Of a DNA stretch of 64,000 nucleotides, positions 31,126-41,960 are shown piece after piece (position 1 is the first letter of the stretch; each line of letters opens with the position of its first letter). Below the pieces are notes generated by a model. That model was not told the origin of the DNA. It did not search any database and saw nothing but the letters and a program-made list of their open reading frames with translations. The translations under genes were made by a program, and so were the position numbers. Source of the stretch: Lumbricus terrestris (lineage: Eukaryota; Annelida; Clitellata; Crassiclitellata; Lumbricidae); NCBI GenBank assembly GCA_949752735.1, contig OX457037.1, forward strand, positions 71,279,829 to 71,343,828, written 5' to 3'.

Positions 31126-32396
31126 TTTGCAGGCTTACAAAATGTCCAAAGATCGCTATAGTCCAGCTTTCGCTTTCACAAAAACCTGCCTCGATCTAGA
31201 AATAGATCCGAAGTCGTGTTTCCAGGATTACAATATTGAGTAGGACGAATAAGTCCATTGTAGGCCTACAGATCCACCATTTGACTGTCCAGATTATTGA
31301 CTTGACTCAGCTATTAATTAATTGTCACCAATTATCCAATGTTTTCCAAGTGTCCTGATTGACGAAGTCTGCAATAAATGTAGGCCTAATTCCTTTAACC
31401 TCAAAATGCGATTAGCGTTCGTAAAAATAGGCTATGCCATTGCCCATATGCCTACACGTTGGCCTACAGGGTCTACTTGAAATTTCTAAGCCTGCGTTTA
31501 GGCCGTATACGAATTCCTAAGTAGAAGATCACGTCACACAGGTAAGCCAAGAGAGTCGCTATTACACGAAGAGACAGGCCTAAGCACACGTAGGCCTCCG
31601 GTGGTAATTCTATTGCTTTAGCGTTCTAAATTCAATCCGACTTCTACTTTGGCAATTGGAGTCTTTTAATGAATCCAGGTTAATTTCAAGCAAGAATTCC
31701 TTTCATCAGTCCAGCTTCTATTTCAGCAATAAAATTGTTGTCAATCCATCGTCTAGACTCTGTTTGATTAGGTTATCTATAGGCCTATGCTTTGTAGGTT
31801 GCTGTTAGCACCGTGTAGGCTATTGCAGGCTGTCTGTTCTGTTAGTAGGCCAGTTATATTTTTATGTCTGTGATTTGTGTTTTGTGATTTGCTTAAATTG
31901 CATAACTGAAGGCTAGGCTATACACTGCAACCGGTTGCGGTCTGTCAACCGGATTATTAAAAAATATTATTAGGCTATTACAATGTCATGTCGATCTATT
32001 TTGAGCGACAGTCTGGATCGATCGAATCGATCTTAACTGCAGGGAAAAAAACACTAAATTTTATGTTACAAGTCGATGCGACTAATAATAACCGTAGCCT
32101 AATCTAGCCTACTTGGCATTTAGTATATACCTATTCGCGATCTTTAAAATACAGCACGCCTTGACTCAGAATAATTCGACAAAATGATCACGAAGTCTAT
32201 TAATTTTATAAGCAGCAGACCAGCTATACGTAGGCCTATGGGCCTACGCCTAGCCCTAGATCAGTGCATTGCAATCAATCAATCAATCAGACCAATCAGT
32301 TAGTCAATCAATCGATTAACTAGGTAATTATAACTAAGCCTACTATAGGCCTTTAATTGTATAGGGCATTTACGGGAGTACAGTCACAACGCAATC
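31126..32396. other. Upstream region of the TRIM gene; no gene seen
   Basis: Probable 5' UTR and promoter of the minus-strand TRIM gene followed by AT-rich sequence dense in TAGGCCTA words. At 31615-31760 is a short inverse copy of the GGAAGCTGGATTAATG-type minisatellite of 16345-16830. A CAATCAATCAATCAATCA run at about 32270-32290 is a microsatellite. No TATA box or other promoter element can be supported. Confidence 0.4.
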
Positions 32397-34850
32397 ATAT
32401 CTTTCTCTTTTGATACTCCTTCTGACCATTACCCCATTTTCACACAACTTAACATACTACCTACTCCGCGTCCTGATCCCGTCTCTCATTCTTTCCGCCG
32501 CATCAGCTCCATAAACATTGAAGCCTTCAAGCACGATCTTGCCTCCTCAGACCTCATCCTAAATCCTCCGTCCTCTCTAGATGACCTCCTGTCCTCCTAC
32601 AACACCACTCTCTCCATGATCCTCGACAAACACGCTCCTACTATTACCAAATCTGGTTCTCACTCTAACAACCCTTGGTATAACTCCTACCTCCAGGCCT
32701 TCAAATCTTTCCGTCGACGCCTTGAGCGTACTTACAAACGAACCCATGACCCTCAACTCCTCTCTGCGCTAAAAGCTGCTACAAACAAATACCATCACCT
32801 TCTGGCAATGGCCAAGAAGAGGTTTTACTCCTCACTAGTTCAATCCCGATCTTGTAATCCTCGTCTTCTCTGGAAAACGGTAAACCAACTCCTACATCGG
32901 AATTCCTCTAGCCCACTTCCAAACTCTCTACCATCTTCTTCAATCGCTGACTCATTTTGTTCGTTCTTCTCTGGCAAAGTAACTACTATCCGTCTCTCTC
33001 TGCAATCACTCCTCTCAAAATCTACCATCGATTCACCTGCAGATACACCCTCCTCCACTCACGACCTTCCGTCTTCCCCACCTCAATCATCACTATCTGC
33101 TTTTAGCCCAACATCAGAGTCTGAAGTGTCCAATTTATTACAATCTCTCCCAAACAAGCAGTGCGAACTCGACCCTATACCTACCGCCCTACTGAAAGAG
33201 TGCGCATCTATCATTGTCCCCATCATCACACAAATAATCAACCTCTCCTTATCTACTGGCAACTTTCCCCTCCTCTTCAAACATTCTTTGGTAACTCCAC
33301 TTCTAAAAAAACCATCACTTGATAAGGAAATCCTTTCTAATTATCGACCTGTTTCCAACCTCTCATTCATCTCTAAACTAACAGAACGTGTCGTACTCTC
33401 TCGCATCAATGACTACTTGACTTCAAATTCACTCCTTAACCCAAACCAGTCCGGCTTTACTAAAAAGCACTCCACCGAAACACTTCTCACTTCACTCTAC
33501 AATAAACTTGTCTCTGCCATCTCTCATCAACAAGTCTCCTGCCTTTGCCTCCTTGATGTCTCTGCAGCCTTTGACACCATCGACCATAACATACTACTCC
33601 AAAGACTGTCTTCCTGCTTTGGCTTTACCGACACTGCTCTCCTTTGGATTCAGTCTTATCTCTCATCACGCACTTTCTCAGTCAAAACACTTGAAACATC
33701 ATCTCAATCACGCCCCCTCACCTGTGGTGTTCCGCAAGGTTCTGTCCTCGGGCCCCTCTTGTTCATCCTCTACACCACTCCACTCAGTTCACTCATAAAA
33801 GCATCCACAGTCGACCATCATCTATATGCTGACGACACCCAATTATTCATCTCTTTCTCTCCAAGCAGCTTCTCTGACTCCATAAATAATCTTCTCTCTG
33901 TGGTCACCCAAATCACCTCTTGGATGACCTCAAATCTCCTCTGCCTTAACCCCTCCAAGACAGAATTTATACTAATTGGCCTCAGAGAGCAACTCAAGAA
34001 AATTCCTGATCCCTCTATTTCCTTCAACAATGACTCTTCTTCCAACCACACTTTCTCCGCAAATTCTCCTGTCCGAAACCTAGGTGTAATCTTTGACCAG
34101 CATCTTAGCTTCTCCGACCACATAACCCAACTTTCCCGCACTTGTTTCATGCACATACGAGATCTCCGCAGAATCCGACCTATGCTTGACTTTAAAACTG
34201 CATCCACAATAGCCACATCCATAGTTCATGCGAAACTTGATTACTGCAACTCTCTCTTCCTAAACATTGATATAACCCAAATTAACCGCCTCCAAGCTAT
34301 CCAGAATGCCCTCGCCCGTGCAGTGACGAAAACCCCCAAACGTCACCACATCACTCCTGTCCTGAAATCACTTCACTGGCTAAAAATACCTGAACGCATC
34401 GAATACAAAGTCCTCTCACTCACTTACAATACACTTCAATCATCCCAGCCGTTCTACCTTCGTCAGTTGTTCACCATCCAGCCACCTCGTTCAACACGCT
34501 CCTCATCCTCCATTACACTGCTTCGCCCTCCCATCACTTCATCACTGAAATTCGCAAACCGCTCCATAGCCATTGCCGTTCCACCTCTCTGGAACAAACT
34601 TCCGCCAGCACTTCGGCAAACTTCCGACCCATCATACGAACTCACCAAAACTCCACCTCTCGCTATCTCCCCACAGGTCTTTCACTCAAAACTGAAAACA
34701 TTGCTCTTTCAAAAATCCTATCCTGATTCTTCTTCTCCTTACATCCCCCGCCACTTCACTCTAAACATCACCCACCTTAGCCGTCCATCTATCTGCCTGC
34801 CTGACTCTCCGGACTTGACCCGCTGCCTATCGATTTTGTTTTGATTGAGC
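32397..34850 (+). mobile_element. CR1/L2-like LINE, 5'-truncated, open frame of about 816 codons
   Basis: One frame runs from about 32397 to the stop at 34844 without a break. It starts inside the endonuclease (TPSDHYPIF) and continues through a linker into reverse transcriptase: NYRPVSNLSFISKLTERVV, then CLLDVSAAFDTIDH, then CGVPQGSVLGPLLFILY, then the catalytic box in HLYADDTQLF. It ends with GVIFDQHLSFSDHI, LDYCNSLF, LHWLKIPERIEYKVL and SYPDSSSPY. The 3' UTR has GAGCGCCTGTGAATAAGC. An intact frame suggests a recent insertion of a family that may still have active members elsewhere. Degenerate relatives are at 22835-23470 and 45915-46190. Confidence 0.92.
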
Positions 34851-35094
34851 GCCTGTGAATAAGCTGGTTCCCGCGACTGTTTTCGGCCTATATAGCTGGA
34901 CGTTTACTTGGCACGAATCTGATGACGTCACAGATCTTGGCGCTAAAATTTGAATAAGTGAGCTAGTGATTTAAAAAAAGTTTGCGTAACATTCTCATTT
35001 GAACAACCTATCCACCAGTATACAGCTTTCCACATTATCTTGTGTATAACATATATTTATCTGCATTCAAAATCGTTCACGACCTTTCGAGACA

Positions 35095-35345
35095 CCCTAT
35101 ACCAGTATTATTGATTTGTTGATTAGGTGTGCCAGAGCAGATAACTAAAAACTGGTTCAGTACCTTGCTCTTAAGTGCTGTAATATGCCGAGCAAATTTC
35201 TGTCCAGGGTAACGGCCTCTGTTGTCATAGACCCTGGTCAAATCGGATCCATCCATCCAGAGCAGATGCAGTAGGACAACGGTATGTCTAATTTTGCGAG
35301 AAAGGGTAAGAACCAAGCTGGAAGTTCATCCGAGCTTTTTGAGGT
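35095..35345 (-). pseudogene. Coding-like fragment with a frame shift at a GGAT run
   Basis: Two minus-strand frames join end to end at GGATGGATGGATCC. The upstream one reads SSDELPAWFLPFLAKL. The downstream one reads SDLTRVYDNRGRYPGQKFAR then HITALKSKVLNQFLVICSG, up to a possible donor ACTG|GTATAG. The wording looks like a genuine conserved protein, but I do not recognise the family. It lies on the same strand as the giant gene and could be one of its later exons, with a GGAT copy-number change or assembly error. It could also be an unrelated remnant. Confidence 0.35.
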
Positions 35346-35349
35346 ATGA

Positions 35350-36150
35350 TGCAATCGATCAAACATGTCACATGTAGCCTATGATATCATTTGCTCATTA
35401 AACAATTAGTCAGTGTACGCGGCTTTTCTGCTAATTTGAGGTTAAATATTTATAATCCTGAACCATTTGAAGAAGACTAACACATCGCAACAGAATAAAT
35501 AATTAGGCTATCTTAAAAACACGAAGACATTCAATTAGCATGTAGCCTATAGGCTAATGCAGATCCTATGATGACCCAAGAAAGCAAGAAAATAGCTAGG
35601 ATAGCAATAGGCTATATAGGCCTAGTTACCGTAAAGTTACGGACTTACGGTAGGCCTACCCGTGAGATAAACGATAGATTTTCATTTTACTGGGGAAATA
35701 GCGTATAGCCTAGCGACCTAGTCTAAGAAATTCTCCACCAGTTAAACAATGGTAGATTATCTGTTTAAGAGCAGCAATGGTAAGTAACATATAGGCCCTA
35801 TATTAGCCTATAGGCTACAATATTTAAGCTGAAGATGTCCTACAAATCACTCAACATTTTTTATTCGTCAGCAAGCCTATCAATATTGCTCCAGCCCATT
35901 CGTTCTGCATTAGCTGGCTGTAGCTAGGCTACCTTTTCATCTCAACGGAGCACACGTATACGGTCTACGCTCCTTTGAGTAGGCTAAGTAGCCTAAATCC
36001 TCGAGCTATCTTGTCAGGCGAGTTGGACTTGGACAACCAACTTATTGAATCGACATTGCTGTAGGCCCTAGGCCTATAATACTGTGTATAGGAATAGTCA
36101 TCATTGACTTTTACAATAATAATAATAGGTCGACTTCTGTAAAAGAAACT
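35350..36150. other. AT-rich stretch, nothing recognised
   Basis: Dense in TAGGCCTA and TAGGCTA words; no supported frame, inverted repeat or tandem repeat. Confidence 0.4.
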
Positions 36151-36162
36151 TACGCTGCTGAT

Positions 36163-38467
36163 TAGGGTGGTTCTAAAAAATGAAAGTGGTTTAAATTTGT
36201 TCGCCAACCCACCATTTGGTGACGCCAGGTGTTAGTAGGCTAGGCCACAGGTAAAAAATTATAAGAAAATATTAATATTTAAGACTGGCGCGGAACTGAC
36301 GAAATTTTCATAATTTCTTAATGGATTTCATCAAACTTATCAAGACATCGGCACACGGCAATGTTAGTAATAAATATGCAAACTAGTCAACCACAAATTC
36401 TGAGGTATGCAATTTAATTAGTTTTCTAAATAGTGTTACTACAGTAGGCCTACGTCGTGTCGGAATGAGTAATTTTTTGTAGTTTTAAGACATTGACTGC
36501 GAAACTTAGAAGACAACGATGTCATGAGAATGTAGCCGAGAATATCAACATTTTCCAATGAATTTATCAGTCATTCGATTTTTACAAACTAGATGGTTGC
36601 CGTCTTCGTTGGCTCAAAACATTGCCTGCTGTGTTTCCCTACGACCTGCAGCCAGAACACTGCCTTTGTTCTGCACTTTGTGCTGGCGAAGAGTTAAAAT
36701 TTTTAACTGAAGTGTCAGTTCAACTTCAGCGATAGGCCTACAGTTAACCACTTTAACGGATTTGAGAATCACATGGCTCTTTTATTACATTCGAACTCCA
36801 ATACTTATGGGCTTGGATCATACTGTAAAAGTCATCAGACAGTTCCAAAGATTTGAAGAATGTCGTGAGTGATTTAACGACGGAAATACATCGTGGAGTC
36901 CTGTTTTGCTACAGATTCAAGGAATGATGGTATTCGTTCTAATGATCTCACACAACCTGAATTTTCGCTTAGGGCCATTGCCATGAATGAGTCTCTTCTC
37001 ATCCACTTAAAACTGATCGCCTAAAAACGCAAGCTCACCCAGCAACTCAGGCAAGTCCTAGAAGTGAAAACTAAACGTGTTTGTGGCAACCTTATAGCAA
37101 CCTCCCTGTTCTTGTCAGTGGACAGCATGGATAGCAAATTCGTGTCTTTTTGGGAGAAACTGTTGACGCTGCGCTCTGCAAAAAGCAGGCCTACTTGGCA
37201 TTATAATAATTATCATGTGAGTCACAAAGAGTAACACTTCCTTCAGGTACTTCCAGACTTGTTCGCCACATGAAAGACACGAGACTTCCGTGATTTCGTT
37301 GATACTGGCAGCAGACCGTGTCAAGATTCATATTGTGAGAGGAACATCCACATTTTAAATGTGTAAATGGCTCTGACCATCATAAAGCCCGACGCACAGC
37401 TGCTGGATAGCGGTAACATATTCGATGTGGTGGAATGTCACCGAGAAAATGGCAGATAGCTCAAGAAGTTCATCAGTAGTCATCACCGCACACTCAATAT
37501 TAAATAACCTCGTCCTTCCATGGGACCTGGTCGTCATCTGCGCATCCTCTGTGGGTGTGGAAAAGGTGGCCTGATATAGCCTATATATATAATGGGCCGG
37601 AAATCTTTAAAGCGACTTGATTGCTCCATATTGGAAAAACATGGATGTATCATAAGGACCTAAGACCTTCTCCAATATGTATTTAGAATTGTTGTGGTGG
37701 CATGCTAAATTTAGGAGCTCTCAACCTAATTCTCTTTCCGACAATGAGCACACGCCATTTTCGGAAGTCTCAAAAATTTAGCGGCATTACCAACTAAACA
37801 ACTTGGAATTGCAGCTTGACTTGGTACTTTACTGTTTAGTCTTTCCTTTCCCACAGCACATTTCATTCAGGACTGCATCTTTTGCGTAGCTATAGCTATG
37901 CTTATCAGGCTAAGCACCGTCTTATCTGCGTGCGCTCTGCCTCCTACTTTCCACTTGCATAGGTCTCCGCGCACTGCACTCTGCTGTTAGTGGTGACTCA
38001 ATGGTTACTTTCACTCTTTTAATTTGACAATGCAGAGCCATTCCTTCTCTGTGGTTGGTCCGACAACCATGAGCTTGATTATTCGACACCTTTCAAACTG
38101 TTTTCAGTTTTAAAAACGGTCGAAGACTGTTTTTTTTGCTTGATCTTGGCCGGGAGCGCCTCTGAGTAGGCATCCTGAAGGGGCGATATATAAATTCTGA
38201 TTGATTGACTGATTGATTGACTGATTGATTTAAGACAAATTTTATACTAAAAAGTAAGTGGCAAAATAGTTCATTATTCATTAGTAAGGAATTGCCGGAA
38301 TAAGCGCAATCATCTAAACTTCAACTAGTTCGCGCCAGTCCTAAATACGTTTGGAATCTGAAAATATTTTGGATAAAGAGTCTCTATAAGTCGTATCGCC
38401 AAATGGTGGGTTGGAGAATAAAGAAGAAACAACTTCAAAAGTTGTCATTGTCGATGGAACCACCCTA
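36163..38467. mobile_element. hAT-type transposon (2.3 kb, TAGGGTGGTTC ends), exact 8-bp TSD
   Basis: The outer 11 bp TAGGGTGGTTC are inverted at both ends. A second inverted block, CCAACCCACCATTTGG, lies about 45-65 bp inside each end. CTGCTGAT at 36155-36162 is repeated exactly at 38468-38475. The ends resemble the two hAT elements at 46715 and 47475. Frames inside are short (37115-37324 and 37355-37537, minus) and not recognisable as transposase. A LINE tail with the usual GGGAGCGCCTCTGAGTAGG motif and a (GATT)n tail has inserted near 38130-38235. Confidence 0.88.
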
Positions 38468-38503
38468 CTGCTGATAGTAGCTTCCTAATCTATAAGGTCT
38501 ACA

Positions 38504-39019
38504 TGCAGTGTTTAATCTAGTCCCCCAAGAGGATTCCAGGTTTCTGGGATGGGAGCATGGGCGGAGTTTATCAGGGCTAGGGGGCTAAGCCCCCTCGCCC
38601 CACCCAAGAAGACTCAGATTCATTTTTACCGTGTAAATGGTTACTTTTCCCGGGCTTAGCCCCCCCCAAGAAGGCTTTAGCCCCTCCAAGGACGGAAACC
38701 AAACTCCGCCCATGATGGGGAGAGTGCGACAAACAACCGCTCGGAGGACGGCTGCCGCTGACAGAGTATAGGGTACTATAGGCCCCTAAGTCATTTTTCA
38801 GTTTCATGTTTCTCATTTTATGATGACTTTTATTCTTTCTCTACTTTTGGTCTTTACTTTAGGTTTACTGGCCTAATACTTTCATCACAACGTAAAACTA
38901 AACATAATAGTGGTTTGTTATCGCCCTTCATGGATGCAATCAGTCGCTATTTTCTGGAGGGAGGAGAATCTCATTCATGGGGGGGACTCCCCTCCCCAGA
39001 GATGTCTAGATTAAACACT
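38504..39019. mobile_element. MITE with CAGTGTTTAATCTAG ends, containing another MITE
   Basis: CAGTGTTTAATCTAG (from 38506) and CTAGATTAAACACTG are a perfect 15-bp inverted repeat. GGTCTACA occurs exactly at 38496-38503 and 39020-39027, so the duplication is 8 bp if the left tip includes two extra bases (TG). It starts only about 20 bp after the preceding hAT target site. Confidence 0.75.
38556..38714. mobile_element. Nested MITE (CATGGGCGGAGTTT ends)
   Basis: CATGGGCGGAGTTT and AAACTCCGCCCATG form a perfect 14-bp inverted repeat around runs of GGGGGCTAAGCCCCC. The flanks GATGGGAG and ATGGGGAG are an approximate duplication. It lies within the MITE at 38504-39019. Confidence 0.75.
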
Positions 39020-39394
39020 GGTCTACAGGTAATTCCGTGGGTCGGTTCGTATCTGTCACCATCAACGATTTAGCCTATGCAAAAGATATAATCGTATCCA
39101 AAGAATGCAACAAGACTTCAAAAGCTCTGTAATCACAACCATAACAAAACAATAGCTTAGAGTATTAAAGATCAAAAACGGCTCTACCGATAACACATAC
39201 ACACTGATCTCACCAAAGAAAAAACAAGCAATAGTAAACCAATAAATACACACGCATGATAGCAAAAGGCAGATCCATGAAATGCACGAGATGTGCTGAA
39301 CACATCAATTGGGAGAGAACATTTTTATTGAAGTATTAAACCAGGTCTTTCAGCACTTAAATTATGAGAATTTTTAACACGACAGCTTAAGGTT

Positions 39395-40722
39395 TAGGGG
39401 GCCTCAAGTTTTTTGGGGGGCCTCAGGCACCCTAGCGCCGGCACTGCTAGTATCATATATTCTTGAAATGTAATGTAACTCATCAAACGACAAAAAGAGA
39501 AGCAAATACACCAACAAATCCATACAAAACTTGTATAATAAGCATTTAAACAAAGACTAGCATCATAAATTGCATTAGGCCAAAAGCACATCTAATATGC
39601 CAGGTAAATACATTACCTGAGTAGTAATAATGTATACAGTAGCATTAATAACATAACATTGTGTGGTAGGTCATTCCAGGCATCAAGTTCTTGTCAATGT
39701 GCTTCTTGTGTCTAATGCAATAGTAGTTATTGGCAAAATGGTAGAATTTATTTCAGAACACAAACTCACATACTGACTTGACTTCTTCATAATTTCTACC
39801 AATGGCAATTAGTAACAAGAAGCGCTTTAAAATCTCTAAAATATTAAACCTAGAACCCTGTATTTAGCAAATTGCACAAAATGTAATAATTATTAACTCA
39901 AAGTTTACATTGAAAGACATGCATGACTGCAATAATAGATATTTATTTCAGACTACTTTCAGAGCAAGCTAATCAGGGATGCTCTCTGCAATATACTAGA
40001 TGTCATCACCAGCTTGCATTTCACCAACAAGCAAAACAGTGCACATATCACCTGAGGCAGGTCTAACAAACAAACAAACAAACCAAAACAACTTATTCCC
40101 GCCAAGTTTCAGTTAAAGCATGATCGAGAAATCTGCAGTTATCGTAAACTTTCCCATGCAGCCTACATACTGTCCACAGCAGGCAAACGATTATAGAACA
40201 TTACAAATCTAGGCGATACAAATAAGTTCGATAATTTGTTTATGTTGTCCCTTCACTAGTTTTTGCAATAATCGATTCTTACTGGAAATAAATACTAATA
40301 CATTAACGATGTTACAGCTAAAAATGTAAAAAAATGCATGTTATACGTTAGAGTTATCTTAGGCTTATAATTATTTAAAATGCTGATAATCTCATCATAA
40401 GAACAAATAAACTATGGATGGAATTGCATATCAAAGAGATTAAATAATTAGACTCCAATCACCAGATGGCAAAAATAAAACCATGCACATCAAGAAACTA
40501 CTTACAGTATTAGAGTCATCACAGTTCTTCAAAAAGAATATACACATGTTATTAGTTATTACTTTGACAAATGTTGTAAGGTAACAGAGGAAAATAAAAC
40601 CAGACAACTGTATCAATAGTAGCTGCATAACCATTGAATGCAGTAAGTCTTCTCACAGAAGCACACTCTCAACAGAAATTCGATAAAGAGACAAACCAAT
40701 GTGAATTGCAAGAGGTAGTATT
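39395..40722. other. Mostly unassigned AT-rich sequence; MITE end at left
   Basis: 39395-39450 has a right-hand end of the CAGTGCCGGCGCTAGGG type without a left partner. The rest shows no supported exon. It contains an AAACAAACAAACAAACC run near 40070. Confidence 0.4.
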
Positions 40723-41880
40723 ATGTAAATGGCAAGACAGAGATGCTCATAAGTGGGACTTAGCAAATTTAGCAATTCTACACAGATTAACAAGCTTACA
40801 ATAGTAAGCGTACACACACAGGCAAGAATATTTCGGGATAAGCAAGCCTTAACTAACTGAATAACATTTCTGAAGGTTAGAAAGCAAGGAAATAAACGAC
40901 TAAGTCCGTTACAGAGAGAAATAGACACTCTTCAGCTCTTCTCATAGTTGACTGCACTCGGAAAATTTCAGATTGGACATCACTCCTTCAAAGAAGAAAT
41001 TAAAACATACATTTTTAGGATGACTGTACAATGTGAGCATTTGCATTGGATCAATAGAAATCAGCTTAACTATATGCTTATTTACTGTGCTGAGAGCGCA
41101 TGTAAAAGTCATTCTGCGAGAGGCGCAGCATAGTCTATAGACATGTTATGATACTGACACGTACTTAATAAGTATTACTGCTTCTTTAGCATGCTTAATA
41201 AAATGACAAACAGCAGACCTTATGTTCTTCTTTCATACTCTTTCACTATAGACGCTCAACTATGCCATTCTACTTTTATATTCTTTCCTTTTAGCTTCTG
41301 CATTGTATGCCTCTTTATCCAAATTTAACCAATTGAGTTACATCACAAATAATTATGACAGAAATGAAAACCTAAAAACTAAAATTTTAATTATGTGCAA
41401 CAACCTGAGTAATGGAACCATCTCCTTCCACTGATGTCATAAAACTGTGCACAGTATTCCACTCCTAAAACAAGCATAATCCTAAATTTTAAAACACAGG
41501 TATTGAAAAGCGTAATCCTAAATCTTAAAACACAGGTATTGAAGAGCATAATCCTAAATCTTAAAACACAGGTATTGAAAAGCGTAATCCTAAATCTTAA
41601 AACACAGGTATTGAAGAGCATAATCCTAAATCTTAAAACACAGATATTGAAAAGCATCATCTTAAATCATACAACACAGGTATTGAAGAGCATAATCCTA
41701 AATCTTAAAGCTTGGTGTTAATTCATAATTATAGGCAGTGGTAGTGAAGGAGCTCCCTTGGTAAATAATATTCATAGAATTGGGTTGGGATCACATGCGG
41801 TCGCTATACGAAATAGAGTACATGCACATTTTATTTGTTCAAGCTTTAGCCTGTTAGTGTAGATTGACTGTATGTCTGCA
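40723..41880. repeat. Duplicated dispersed unit, copy B (short minisatellite)
   Basis: Matches 989-2752 over both arms in the same orientation. The 36-bp minisatellite here (41470-41710) has only about six units and uses another dimer (TTGAAAAGCGTAATCC alternating with TTGAAGAGCATAATCC). It ends about 80 bp from an exon of the giant minus-strand gene. Confidence 0.75.
41470..41710. repeat. 36-bp minisatellite, about 6 units
   Basis: Same unit as at 1745-2580 with a different variant pair alternating. Frames on both strands are repeat translations (for example ILNLKTQVLKS) and not genes. Confidence 0.9.
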
Positions 41881-41960
41881 ATGCTCTGCATGTGTGATTG
41901 TATGTACCGGTATATCTGTCTCCCTATCTTTCAATAAAAACTTTGATGATAGTGGTTAAC

